Shown: piece by piece, positions 1-12,900 of the stretch | Numbering within the stretch: the first letter of the stretch is position 1 | Layout of the letters: each line of letters begins with the position of its first letter | DNA from: Manduca sexta | Taxonomy: Eukaryota; Arthropoda; Insecta; Lepidoptera; Sphingidae | NCBI RefSeq assembly: GCF_014839805.1 | Contig: NC_051118.1 | Span: 4,890,391 to 4,954,390 of the forward strand | Length of the DNA stretch: 64,000 nucleotides | Reading direction: 5' to 3' | The notes under the pieces: generated by a model | Told to the model about the DNA's origin: nothing | Seen by the model: the letters and a program-made list of their open reading frames with translations, nothing else | The model's database searches: none | Made by a program: the position numbers and the translations under genes

Positions 1-300
1 CATTTTCTAGAAGCAATTAATTGATTTCAGTATACAATAGGCACAGACGAATATGTGGAATCTAAGTTATGGTACTACTACAATCTCACAAAAATTGATT
101 ACTTTTTAATAAATCATTGCTATATGCTGTTTTATTTTTGCGATCGCTAAGGAATTGGTAATCATTGAAGACCCAAAAAACTTGCGTCTGCTGTCGACAC
201 GAGAAGCCTGTTTAACTCTTTTCATTAGTAAAAGAAGTTCCCGCATATGAGTAGACTATTCTACTCTTCTGTAGATTGTCTTATACAAGGTTAATATTAG

Positions 301-372
301 AATAAAAACCGCGATAACATCCGCGAAATAGTATTATTTCAATGTCTAACATTCGCGTAAACATAAGATATC
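301..372 (-). repeat. Fragment of foldback repeat family A
   Basis: Read on the minus strand, this stretch closely matches the left shoulder of the foldback element at 7800-7870. Both carry a segment with the words ACGCGAATGTTAGACATTG followed by a CGCGGTTTTT motif. Only about 70 bp are present, so this is a truncated copy. Confidence 0.6.
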
Positions 373-2290
373 ATTAGCTAATATTATTAGTCTTAAAATT
401 CATGTGGTAGATTCATTTAATGAGTTGGAATTAATAATTAATTCAAACTGATGTGTGTGTGTTTTTTGAAAACAATGAGATGCTTAAACAGAAATTATCT
501 TCATCAGACTAGAAGTAAATAATAGAAGACTCCAGAACGATCCCCTAATTAGAATAATTATATTAAGGAAGATTGTTGCTGATATTTTTTATTGATTCCA
601 TAACTTGTAAATTTCCGCGTAAGATAAAGTTAGCAATAATAATCTGGTATAATAAACAACCGGGTGGTGACATATGTTACAAAAAATAATAACATTGATG
701 TTATTAGTGAAAATATCAGAAACAAGGGTATGAAGCGGATTTCAACCAATTTACAAAAGTTAAAAACTAATTGGGGTCGGCTAGAATCCGAGGTATGTTA
801 AATTCTTTGGAGACAACGACTGAATTCGCCAAATCACATTCAGATTGCCTCTGTGTAACTTGGTAATTGCTGTAATAATTTTATTTATTTGCACTTTACA
901 TACAAATGTATATCGGCGGACTTAATCTTCATTGTATTTTGTATTATAATCTTTTTGGGAATTAGTAAAAGCCTTCTAAAAATAAAATTTTCTTCAAATC
1001 TCTCCGTCACATCAAATTTTACACAAACGCGACAACTTTCCTTAGATTTCCAGAATAATCTCAAACATTTAACTCCAAACTCATATCTTATTATTATGAT
1101 CATTATCGGCGACCTGCGACCATCGCTAATTTGCTCCGTAATGCCGACTCGCCGCTTTCTTATGTAAGTGATTCAATTGTTATTGCGATCGCTTTGTTGA
1201 CATACATTGCTTATGTTTTCGATATTGTAGTACATTTCCACTACAGCCACAGTAAACAAGTTTATTTACATTTGAAAGCGTGTGGGAATGAAATGTGGAT
1301 TATAAATATAAATAGATGATACATAATAGTGTCCCCTGTCGTGTATATCTCAGGGCTGTCTTTCAGCCTAGTTCCTCTTTTGACCTAGTTTGCTGTGTGA
1401 GATGTCCGGAGTGGACTCTTAATATGTCAGATAAGATTGGACTTTATTTTGTTCAGGGAATTTGTCTGGGATTTTTAAAGCATTTTCTAAATTGAGCAGA
1501 CGCAACGGCAGGCCTACCGCCTACCTATTCTAATTTATTTTACAATAAGAATTATTTTTTCCAAAAATATCCAAAAATCACAAAGAACCCAGCTCCCAGT
1601 AGGTTAAGTAAACTGAGGTGCGGAAAAAAAGAGACATATTTTTTTAAAATAACATTGAGGTAACCCTTATATCATTTTTAGAGTCATAGACAATGTAGAA
1701 AATATATTATTTAATATCTACACGAATACACAAAAAAAAACCGCGAACAGCTGTTGTACAATGACTCGTGCTTCTTTTAACAAATATTAGTTCAATATTT
1801 GTGATAAGATAGTGAATCAGCAAAAAAAACATCACACCATATTTCAATGATAACCATCTTCTATGCGAGAGTATTATTTATTTTCCTGCTATTGAAAGAA
1901 GGAAAAGAGAAAGCCGAGTTTATAAAACAGACCGCCCAAACAAGGACCGAGAATTTAATATCATCCCTAGAGGTTTTATTGCAATAATCATCGTCAGGCA
2001 ACCAGTATGCTTGAGACTTCTTTATAAAATAAAGGTCATTAGTTAGGTGGGATTATAAAATAATATGTGAATTTCAAGGTATTGTGCAATATGAATCAAC
2101 TGTTGATAAGGATTCGTAAGATACATGATGACTTCAACTGTATTGTGCGAAAAATCTATGAGTTTCTTGGGAAACTTTAGGCTTTTCTTACGACCTTGTC
2201 TATATGAAAAGCCTTTTCCCAAAAGTCCCTAAATCTTTGTAGAGATCTATAGCAACATCTTTAAAAAACGTACCTCTTCACTTTTTTACT

Positions 2291-2468
2291 GGTGATAGAT
2301 AGGTGATAAGAGAGAGTCTGCCTGGGTAGGTTGGTACCTGCAATGTCTATTTCTGCCGCCAAGCAGTGTGTAGTTACTGTTGTGTACAAGTATTCACATT
2401 GTAGCTAGTGGTATCGCTCACCATCAGGGGACGGGCATGCTCGTCCCGTCATACAAAGCAATAAAAAA
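2291..2468 (+). repeat. Truncated LINE 3' tail, family C
   Basis: This copy shares its order of words (CTGCCTGGGTAGG, GGTACC, GCAATGTCTATTTCTGCCGCC, CTCGTCCCGTCAT, AATAAAAAAA) with the copies at 5508-5860 (+), 22229-22534 (-) and 62503-62793 (-). The shared adenine-rich 3' end and varied 5' truncation fit a non-LTR retrotransposon tail. This copy has lost the middle of the unit. Confidence 0.6.
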
Positions 2469-2499
2469 ACCTTAGTATTGTCCAAAAACAACTTCGGTG

Positions 2500-2630
2500 T
2501 GTGAAGTCTGCCAACTCGCAAGTTATACTAAGCCAAAGTGATGAACTAAACCTTAAACCCTCTTAGAAGTAGAGAATGCCTGTGCTCAGTAGTGGGACAG
2601 TATATAATACAGGGCCGATGTTTTTATACT
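2500..2630 (+). repeat. SINE tail, 5'-truncated, family D
   Basis: The stretch matches the 3' half of the full-length SINE at 63128-63470. Shared words are GTGAAGTCTGCCAA and CAGTAGTGGGACAGTATATA/CAGCAGTGGGACAATATATT, followed by ACAGGG(C)TGATG. The tRNA-like head is missing. Confidence 0.6.
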
Positions 2631-4847
2631 CAATATTATGATGCAGCTAAATACGACTGTATACAAACTTATCTTGGACTTAACAGATATTATGATTTAG
2701 TTGCGATTTCTAATAATATAGAATTAATAGCTGACGATACTTCAATAACAAACAAGGAATGCTTAAGCGTCAATCATTGCATCAGATTTGTTCATTTACG
2801 AACATAATTTCTATTTATGATTATGCTATTATAGCTTCAACATTAAAACTTTAATATATTAACGGTATTTCAAGGAGTGTAAAGAAAATATACAATTTAT
2901 CACTTATATTCGCGATAGATTTGAGGTTGAAGTCGTGGATTAGATTACTGCAGCAACCATGTTTCTAAATTTATTTAATATTTCGTTAAAGTAAGGTTTT
3001 TGGTAGTCAGGAGCAGGCCTAAATTATATAATCCAAATATAGACTATTTATAAAATATAAGTCCATATTAATTAGCTATTTAGATTAAGCTAAGCATTTT
3101 TCTATTTTAAATTTGAAACAGCGCCATCTACATTCTAAAATTTGAATCAAACGTTTTTATAACAAAGTTGTCTAACAGCCGATCACTTCCTTGTGTGGGT
3201 GACAAAGGATTTGATCCCCATTCACATGGCCTTCGTTGACCGGTCTCACAGGTGTCGACCACGCGCAAATTATTCCTACTCAATTCACGTTTGCGAGACT
3301 CCTTTTTATTTTAGTATTTAGGTTTTGATCAAAATATATGCAGATTATATTTGTAGATAACAAAAGACCTAAGTATCGAATTGGTTATCAGTTAATTATT
3401 ATATAATGAAAACAATCTTTAAAAATGCAAAAAGTTGTGATGATAAGACGGTTAGTAACCTTTTTATTTTACTTTTGCCTATCGTCATTGTAAACAAAAG
3501 TCGAGAGATAATAGTAGGAAAACGGTTTTAACAAATAAATGTAGGTTCAATCCGTACCGCTAGATGGCGTTGCCTTGATCTTCACATACTTTAATGCGCT
3601 TACATAATTTGTCCTCCGATACCGTAATTTTTATCCTTTAGCATTGTTACTGACAAATGCAAACATCAAAAATTTTGCCAAGTTTATCGAAGGAATATTT
3701 CTACTACAACTCCGCTCTTAAATAGGTATCTACATCAATGGCAAAGGGTCCATATAATCCGATTCCTGCCGGCTTTCCTTTATGTAGATATAATTAATTT
3801 ATAATCTAATTGTAATGAGAATGATTTGCAGGCTACATTTATGCATATCAGTACCTATACGTTGTGTCGGGATTCCTCTCCGAAAATTTCACCTTTTGCC
3901 GCTGATGTACAATCGTTATAAATAATATGTCTTGAAAACTGATATCTTGTATAAATCACCTACCCCACACTTCAATACTGCAATACCAGGAAAAGCAAAT
4001 AAACAAACATTTCTCGTATAATTACCTTTGGTTACATATATTGCAATTCTTGATAATTGTTGATATTTCTAGTTATTATTGTCAATATTAAATTCTTGGA
4101 GTTTGGACTTAAAACCCTTTGAGCTGCTGACCCGAGTACTGTCAATAGGAATACCCGATATTGTATAATATCAAATATGTACCACATTCCGCTATCAGCA
4201 TACTTTGCACATGACGTCCTACTTTAGACTTCCCGTGTTATTTTAGACAAGGAACGATTTGCTTTTGTTGTTTGAACAATAATTCAGTATTAGTTCTTAT
4301 ATTAACAAATAAGTAAGTAAAAAAGATCCTCCAAGGCACAGCGCAAGGCTGTAGGCAGTTTGTTCGCCTCCCCAAAACTGGACTACCTCAGTTTTCCAAT
4401 TTTTTTTTTATCTAAAAATATTTATTTTATAGACATAAAAATCTATAATTCTATTATTAATGTATAGATTGACCTTGAGAAGCTTGTTGGAATCCTCAGA
4501 ACAATAACAAGCAATTGTTCTGAGGGTATGACTGGCATCAACAAAGCTGTTAGTACATTTCAGTTTTCTGATAGATACGAAATTTACACCAAGACTACAA
4601 CGATACAGCCACATTCCACATTCATGCCTAAAAACATAACCGCCACTAAAAAAATCAGTAATAATAATGATATCATCTAAACATAGTCAATAGAAATGCG
4701 GAAGAAATCAACGTCATTTTAAATAGACAAATTAATATTTGGTTATGACTTAGGTATCTATCTGTCTTTAAACTATAGTGATAAGCTTACTTATTTGCAG
4801 ATCCTATGTATTGTGGATATTAAATTCAAGATTTGTTGTATATACTT

Positions 4848-5000
4848 TACTGGCTATTTATTGCCGCTTCGCCCGTGATAACATTTTTTTCTGGGCTAAC
4901 AAATAATCTATGTCCTTCCCAGGTTTTAAACTATCTCCATACCAAATTTAAGCGAAATCCGTTCAGTAGTTTCCTTAAGAAACATACATTTAAGTTTTAT
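4848..5000 (-). mobile_element. Degraded Lep1-like Helitron
   Basis: The segment has the GCCGCTTCGCCCG hairpin core and the later words CTATCTCCATACCAAATTT and CCGTTCAGTAGTTT seen in the better copies at 11470-11729 and 51306-51510. The CTAG terminus is lost. It is a non-autonomous, decayed copy. Confidence 0.55.
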
Positions 5001-5260
5001 TAAGTAAGCGTTAATTGGTAAAGTTAACACTATATTATAACGAATGTTAATTTGCCAAGGTTCTACACCAAAATATTGAACCTTGTAATTATTACAGATA
5101 TTTCATCTTCCAGCTCCATATCGAAATAATTAAAGATCGGGCAATTAAAAACCCGGATCACATGGAGACCTTTAAATTGACTTTTTGTTATCATTGTCCG
5201 ATTATTCCAGTTCTAACTGAATGGTGCGGCCCCGTACTATGGAACTTAAAAACTTCCTTA

Positions 5261-5380
5261 TTCGGCATCATTCTCATTGACTTTGGGACTTTTGAACTTC
5301 GGCAACAAATATTTTTTTTGGACATTCGGCGTCATTCGCATTGACTTTGGAACTTTTGAACTTCGGCAAGAAATATTTTT
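5261..5380 (+). repeat. 64-bp tandem duplication
   Basis: Two adjacent copies begin at 5261 and 5325. Each contains TTCGGC, CATTGACTTTGG, ACTTTTGAACTTCGGCAA and AAATATTTTT, with a few substitutions between them. Confidence 0.75.
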
Positions 5381-5507
5381 GGTTACAATTTGTCTGTCAG
5401 AACGAGACCTTGTCTAACCTTGAAACTATTGTAATGATATTTATTTACTTGTCTTTTTATCGATTTGTGTCTCTGATATAAGAACAATTTGTTTATAGAT
5501 ACTACTT

Positions 5508-5860
5508 ACTGATAGGTCTCTCATATGTGGGAGTCGGCCTGGGTAAATACCACCGCAATGTCCCTTTCTACCGCCTAGCAACATCGTTTAGTCACTGTTG
5601 TATTCCGGTTTAAAGAAATATGTAGCCAGTGTAATTATTGGACATAATAAGACATCTCATGTCTCAGGATGGATAATAAGTCTTAACATGACTTAGGATA
5701 GCAAGCACAGTGAAATACCAAACAACACTTTGTAATTCAAGGATTAAGTAATTAATTTATTAATTTGTATGGATGGTGTTTCTACTGTTTATGGGTGGTC
5801 GTATCGTTTACCACTAGGCGAACGGCAAGCTCGTCTCGTCATTCAAATCAATAAAAAAAA
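5508..5860 (+). repeat. LINE 3' tail, family C, near full length
   Basis: This is the longest plus-strand copy of family C. It runs from GATAGGTCTCTCATATGTGG through CCACCGCAATGTCCC and GGATGGTGTTTCTACTGTTT to CTCGTCTCGTCATTCAAATC and an AATAAAAAAAA tail. The end structure fits target-primed insertion of a truncated LINE. Confidence 0.6.
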
Positions 5861-6362
5861 GAAAGATAGCGACAGTCATTTTCCATCAGAAGTAATTGCT
5901 TATTGACGCTTTATAAAAAAACCTCTATAACAAATGCTAAAATAGTACATTGACTGGCGGTTTAAATACTGATAGCTTGAATAACACACGCAATGTAACG
6001 TACGACATGCGTACAATAATAATGTTGTGTTGGGAAAGCAAACGTCACTACCGCCAAAGCGATTGGGGCTGTGATGGTAACGTCAGTGTCGTGTCGGCAA
6101 AATACGCACAATAACTTGTGACGTACATACATACGATTACTGATTAGGTGCTGTTCTACTATGTAAGCGAGGTCTTATGGATATCTTCTATATGGCCAAA
6201 CGAAAATGAATCATGCGGAAGAAATAAAAATATCTTTATTGAATAAAAGAAAGGTAATTGGTAGAGGTTTTCGAATTAGAGTGAGCTTGTGTTTTGAGAA
6301 ACCAATTAATATTATATAAGTATTATAGTTTGTTAAGCGCGAGTTGTAGAGCGTCTATTTTT

Positions 6363-6410
6363 TGTTTTGTGTGTGTGTGTGTGCCTGTGTGCGCGCGCGT
6401 GTGTGTGTGT
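6363..6410. repeat. TG/CG dinucleotide microsatellite
   Basis: A run of alternating purine and pyrimidine is made of TG repeats broken by CCTG and a short CG block. Such tracts are prone to length change and to Z-DNA formation. There is no evidence for a function. Confidence 0.9.
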
Positions 6411-7837
6411 ATTATTACTTTTTAAATAAAAGTAAGTATTTTTTGGCTGAATAAATGAAGAATAACTAAAACTAAAATGAAATAAAAAGTAACCCACAAG
6501 ACCTAAAAAACGTAAGATATATTTTTTACTGTTTCGGGTGATCAAATGCAAGAATATACAAAGCAAAATAAAAAGAAGAAGTAAGCTAATATTGGAACAA
6601 TAGGGCATACACGAAACACAAACATAAACTCCTATATTATTTACACAATATAAATTATTGCATCAACAAATACCTAGTATTACCAAATATTAGTAATTAG
6701 GTCTTATTGCAAAAAAAACCTATATGTGACATATATATTAATCTAAATACAAACTGACACTACAGAGAAGGTACAATGTAAAGCAAATAAAAAATGGAAA
6801 ACACAGAAAGATGTTCTACTTGTATTTGTCAACAGATTTAAAAGGAAATCCAAAGTAATTGTCATTCTTGGTAGTCACTTGAGAATCTTTATGTACCTAA
6901 TTAAATAGGATGTTGTACACTTTATTTTATCTTTGTATATGAAAGTCTCTACTAAATACATTTAATTACCTTAAAATGACAGGCAAATGTACTCGGTAAC
7001 AGCTGAGACAGTGATATAAAAATAGATATTAGACAAAGTATATTATGCAGTGTATAGTCTAATATTGTTTATTTGTAAAAAAAAATATTTTATACAAGAT
7101 TTTTTTTTTAACATTTACGTTTATATAATGTTGAAAAAGACAAGTGGAAATTTTTTGAAGATAATTTTAACATTTGAAAAATACTATAGTTTTAAAATAA
7201 AATATAAATTAAAAATTTATAGTAATTTTTGTTTGATTGTCTTTAATTATTTTATACTTGCTACCTACTTATTTTTTAAAGACTCTTCTTTGCCCGTGTT
7301 TACAATTTCAATGAAATGGACGTTTTAACTATTGCTACCTACTTAAAAGATAATATGGGTGGCTCGCTAGTCGCTAGTATAAAGTTAAAGTATAAAGATT
7401 AATAATGCTCCCTAAAGCTTGAAAACTATGGGTATAACAACAATGCATATACCTCTACTGCTGTTTGGCGCAAGAAGTAGACAATGCACTAACACTTATC
7501 CATGACACTGTCGATTACATGTAATAAAATTAATTAGTAATTGAACAAATGTGTTTTATGTAAGGATATATATATATATAAAATTATATCACATTTCTAA
7601 GAACGTGATGGTGACAAAAATAAATAAAGTTGAAGGTTAAATGTTACTTGAAAAACCTGTTGATAATTTGCTATAATATCATTTTATTAGCGCCACCAAA
7701 TGTCGATTTAACTTTATGGTAATCCAATAGTGGTGAAGAATAATACCAGCTAAAAATACAACTTAAGTAGTTTTTGCTCTCGACTATTGTTTATCCTGAG
7801 ATCTCTTATTTTTACGCGAATGTTAGACATTGAAATA

Positions 7838-8016
7838 AAACTATTTTTCGGATTTTATCACGGTTTTTTATATTATAATTTTCTCCCGAAGTTTCGAAGA
7901 GTTTTCGGACGCCCAACACCTCAGTCCCCCCTGTGACCATGAGAGTTGCAAAATCTTCGGAACGTTGAGGGAAAATCATAATATAAAAAACCGCGACGAA
8001 ATCTGAAAAATAGTTT
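7838..8016. repeat. Foldback (MITE-like) element, family A
   Basis: The arms 7838-7889 and 7965-8016 are imperfect inverted repeats about 50 bp long. They share CTATTTTTC, GATTT, GCGGTTTTTTATATTAT and TTTTC. The centre holds CCCCCTGTGACCATG. Related copies lie at 301-372, 37396-37592, 52407-52506 and 63920-64000. No coding capacity is present, so any mobilising enzyme must come from elsewhere. Confidence 0.7.
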
Positions 8017-9665
8017 AATTTGCAATATCCTGGGATTAGTAGCTTAACTAATGCGAAGCTGAAGGCTGCATATTATACCAGACCTCTAGACCCGGTTACT
8101 GAAGGTGGGTAATGGTTCCTGTTTTCCTTGCAAGCGCGAGCGCCTTCAAAGCACAAGGCCCTAGGCGGTTGCCCTGTTTTCCACTCCATGAATTAGAGTA
8201 CACTGAATACATGCCTAGGCCTTGGTAAGAAGGATTTGGAAAGGGATTTCTACGTCTGTCAATAGACATTCCGCAAATTCGATAATAGTATTCACGGACG
8301 ATCAGAATCTCCTTACATATACGAAACAAGAAATGACAGTAACTACGTTTTGTATGATGTGCCTTTGAAGGGCCAAACACCCTCTTCCTTAAACCTATCT
8401 CTTCCCTTAATCCGGTTGCAGACCAAACTAAACTAAGTTAGTTTGGCTTAGTCGGTATGGCTGGGAAAATTATATTAAACATAGCTCGGTTTACATAGTT
8501 TGCAATCGACTATAACGAAATATCTCAGCTATGCGAGGTAAGGTAAACAAAAAAAAATAGTTTTAGGTCTGCAAAACGCATTATGGCTGCCAAGCAGGAA
8601 CGCATTGATTAACATTAAATATTAAAAAAAAAATGTGTAAGTAATGCTTTAAATTCGGGTAGATGTGTTAATTTTTATGCAGAGAGTCTCATATGAATTG
8701 TTTGTAAACATATAAGTATTTGACATTACGTAACGCACATTGTAATGCCAACTGGTCTTGCCAATTATAAAAAATGTGTTACTAAACGTTTTGGACGCGG
8801 AACCAGAGCTATTGTTGGATGGGTATAAATAAACTGTTTTGACGACATAAATAAACTATTGTATTGGTCACCAGTAAGTTTTGTGAATAAAAAAATTCTA
8901 AAACTGTATATTATTAAGTACCTATATAATAAATCCTTGACAATTATCAATTGAATTTGCCCTTTATATGTGTAAATGAATTTGGCTGGTCTGTAGGTAG
9001 TTTTCCTTGTCCTAATTCCTTGTTAATCATACCAAAACTCATTGGCAGACCCGCGAATAGACAGATGAGAATCTAGCGCATCCTCGATTTTACTATTTTA
9101 TTACTGCTCCAATGATGGACCTCACAAATCTTCACACCGAATTCATACCTATCTCCTATAACACTCTTTCCATACTGGGGACCTTCCTCGGTCTATTTTT
9201 TATCCGCTTCTTCGCTCGGGCTTCTCTAGTTATTAGGCCAGGGTCGGCAATTATTCCTTTAGTAGGTACCCTGAGAAATACCCAGCGATTCCTCCCAAAA
9301 AAAAGAAACCGGCAACTCAGAACATAAAAATTACTTTAAAATGAAATTTTATTTATTAGTGTATGTATCATTAGTATATTATATAATGGAAAAACACAAA
9401 TATGATGTCCTGTAAATAGACACAAATATCACAAATCGCAGTCATCTAAAAAAAGTAACTATCGACTTAACGTTTGTATACGAATCGGCCGAACTATACA
9501 TTACTATTCATAAAGCACAAAAATCTGACGCAATTGCACCTTGAACCTTGCACCGATCTGATGTAAGTCTTATCAGTATTACATTTTCAAAATACACACC
9601 ACATACATAATTTTAACACCCTTTGTTTGAAAACAAAGTGTTTCATTTGTAAAATATGTTATGAT

Positions 9666-9951
9666 TACGTAGATAGACGAGGATTATACGTAGACGACAC
9701 ACCCGCCATATTGGCCAATCGCAGGCCGCCATTGAGTCGCTCCTCTACTATAAAGGCGCGAACCGGCGCGGTAATTCAAACACTAGACTTTAAGACTTGC
9801 CCAAGCGCGGTTAAATGGGTGATAGAATAAACATAATAGCATTTTATAGGTGGTTAATATACCTGTTCAGTTTCAGTAATTCAGTAATTTGAAAAATTAT
9901 TTGGTTTTTTAGTATTTATTTTTTTTGGAAAGTATTAATTATTTAATTAAA
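9666..9951 (+). promoter_or_regulatory. PEPCK core promoter and 5' untranslated region
   Basis: A CCAAT box (9715-9719) and a TATA box, TATAAA (9749-9754), lie in proper order upstream of the PEPCK start codon at 9952. This would place transcription start near 9780 and give a leader of about 170 nt. Two direct copies of TACGTAGA (9666-9673 and 9687-9694) are 21 bp apart, two helical turns. They resemble bZIP/CRE-type half sites. A 7-bp inverted repeat, CTTTGTT/AACAAAG, lies further up at 9621-9638. The box sequences are directly visible; their roles are inferred. Confidence 0.6.
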
Positions 9952-12900
9952 ATGTTGCATTTAAACACTATCCCAGAAGACTACGTGAGGAAGGCTGCAC
10001 AGTAAGTGTTTTTTATTTAATTTGATAATCAAATCTTTTAATAATTAGGGAAATAATTTCCAATCAAAATTCAAAGACTTCAATTAATAAAATAATCAAT
10101 ATTGTACGTAAGGTTATACCAAATTATCTTAAATTTTTTAAAATAAGATCCAAACTGCAAACACTTAAGAAATATACTCTTATGGCTGTAATGTTAACAA
10201 ATCTTGCGTCATATCGAGTTCTGATTTAGAAGTAGAATAAGAGAGTGCATTCGAGACAACGGCACCACTTTACGTTAAGATATCCTTTTCAAAACCCACT
10301 TTAATTACTGTACTTAAGTAGTACCTATCTACATAAGGAAAATAATTCCTTTGTTCAACTTAAATAAATCGTAGGAGAGAAATAAAATTATTTTATTGTG
10401 TAATGAAACCGTTGGTTAGTTAAAAAAAATCAAAAACGGAACGTTGCCTAACGATTTATTGTTAGTATCAAAGTATTTATTTCGTCATTTTTAAAAAAAA
10501 ATATCCATAAAGCATTGGCAATATATTTGTAAAACTGCATAAATTAAGCTATAATATATATTTTTACCACTAATCCTTAAGCAAACTTTCTAACATAGAT
10601 ACAGGGACCTTCACTTACCTACGAGTACATACATAATTGATGTTCCGCTCCCATTGGTCGTAGCGTGATGTTATAACCTAGCCTTTCTCGATAAATGGGC
10701 TATCCAACACAAAAATATTTTTTGAAATCAAACCAATAGTTTCTGATATTACCTCGTTCAAACTCTTCAGCTTTATATAATAGTATTTTACCTACATGTC
10801 TATCTCTACGTTGATTTCTAAAGACCTATAATCCATGTTGACAAACCTCGTTCTAATTGCGCGGATTGAAGTTCACAGTTCGATTCAAGTGCAGATCATT
10901 GTTATCACATCCCGCGTTTACATAGGTTTGTTGCGTCATAGTTTTGCTGTAGATTAAACTTGACTATTTGAACTTGAGCTTTTAAAATTTAGACTGGTAA
11001 CGTAGCTCTGAGCATTGGGTTATGAATTTAGCACCTTCTCTAGTGTCATTAGCTCAGCGACGAGTAGCCGGATTGTAAAATGTAAAGTCCCAGTTCGATC
11101 TACGTGCGAAAAAATCATTTATTTTGGGTTGGAGCAAAACTAAAAATTCTCTTATTTTAGATATGTTCGACACATTGAATTTTGAGTTCAGAAGTGCTTG
11201 TATTGTCAGTTGATGTATTAATTTGTTCCAAACTATTATTAGATGTGACAAGACATTACTTGTTTATTTTTATGTTATGTCTAAAAAGGAAAATGTCATC
11301 TACAATAAAATCGTACTGCTCAAGTAGAGATTTGTAAAAACTATATATTTCTAGCTACTTTTGAAACCGATGTTCCAATTGTGGCCGATGTATATAAACT
11401 GTAGCATATTTATACTGGCTAAAGTCAGCTGTTAAGTAAAATTGTTCGTGACACCAAATATAGAAAGGACTAGCTTTTTCTCGCGGCTTCGCCCGCGTGA
11501 AGGAGTTTTCCGGGATATTTTTTTTCCGACTTACTTGATATGTATCGTTATATCATGATCAAATTACAAAAATCATTATAAATTGTAGCCTATGTGTTAG
11601 TCTGATGTATGACCAATATCACTGTAAAGTTCCATCCAAATCCGTTCAGTAGTTTTTTCGTGGAAGAGGAACAAACATACGTCCATACGTCCATCCTCAC
11701 AAACTTTCGCATTTATAATATTAGTAGGATTTAGATCATAGCGGGATTCTGAAGTGGTCTTACTCTACTGGGTGTCGATGCTGCAAATTAAGAACACCGA
11801 ACCCTCAGGCTTATTCCTAATCATTAAGTAATTATTTGTACTTGACCGATTTTTACTATCTTCTCTATGACAAAATAGTCAAATTAGTTATGTCGCAAGA
11901 TTTGTCTGACCTGAAATCACAAGTGGGTTATCGTTGATTATCAGAATCCGTATAACGCCATCAATATCTAGCAATCACTACACTAACTATAGCTTTAGAT
12001 ATAGGTATTTATCTTTAATGAAGTTTTTGTATTATTAACTAAATCTTTGTATTAAATGATAAGCTATTGTTGATTAATATAACTTTGATTTTAGTTTACG
12101 CTATTATTTGTTTTTTGAGATAGTGACAAATATTAATAATTAATAAGCCTAGGAGATAATTCTGACGATGTCCACATATAAACAATATGAAATAAAATGA
12201 TGGCATTATATAAAAACACGTTTCTTTTTTGACTGATCCCGATGTATGACAAGAAAAATATGGACATTCACACACATTGTTAATGATAGAATGATTAATC
12301 TCTTAATTGGCTTCATTTAAGATTCTGAAATAATATTAGAATAAAAGAAAATGTTTGTACCAACAATGCTCCAACGTTTTTTGACACTAGATCAGGTATT
12401 ATTTTAGTTTTTTTCTTAACAGATGTGCACAAGTAGCTCTCGGGTGCAGCCGCGCCGTCCACCAGCCGGCCGTACGCGGTGTCGCTAAACCCAACCTCCA
12501 GCTCGCAACTCTGACGCCCAAGGTATGGGAGTTAGACTATCATAGAGTTCAAAATGCCTAATGAATTTTCTTGTACAACCCCAATACAATCAGACTCAAA
12601 TACATGGATAAGACTGTTAATAAAACCACTATGACGGATCACTGTTATTTAATTTGATATCTTAAACATAAACTTAAAGAACTACATTATTGTGGCTGCT
12701 CGCCGGCAGCCCGTGACAGGAAGAAGGAAGTGGAGGCGTGTTGCCACAAAAACAAATTAAATTACATATAAACAAATGTTACCCTAAACAAATATAAATG
12801 TACCCATTCAACATGCCTCCTTACATTTATATTTTAACTAAATCATATCATACACTACTCATATCAAGTATTTTAAATTAAAACAATAGCTCTATAAACA

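Larger units (their letters stand above)
1..9640. other. Repeat-rich intergenic region left of PEPCK
   Basis: I found no convincing gene here. Open frames are short (under 95 codons), AT-rich and lack recognisable domains. The longest, on the minus strand at 8096-8380, matches nothing I know. What can be recognised is repeat debris: foldback-element pieces near 300-372 and 7838-8016, LINE tails at 2291-2468 and 5508-5860, a SINE tail near 2500-2630, a worn Helitron near 4850-5000, a 64-bp duplication at 5261-5380 and a TG/CG microsatellite near 6363. The remainder shows no structure that I can read. Confidence 0.6.

Noticed and set aside
105..262. Short frames on both strands around 105-262
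   Set aside because: Under 50 codons, on both strands at once, with no domain and no splice evidence.
8096..8380. 94-codon minus-strand open frame
   Set aside because: No recognisable domain, no promoter or splice signals that stand out, and it neighbours a foldback repeat.
9112..9327. 71-codon frame close to the PEPCK promoter
   Set aside because: It lies upstream of the TATA box in the same direction with no match to a family; a chance frame is the simplest reading.
11040..11105. Possible tRNA gene (CATTAGCTCAGCGACG ... CAGTTCGATC)
   Set aside because: The A-box and B-box-like words are present, but no acceptor stem or anticodon stem could be drawn; it is more likely a SINE head.
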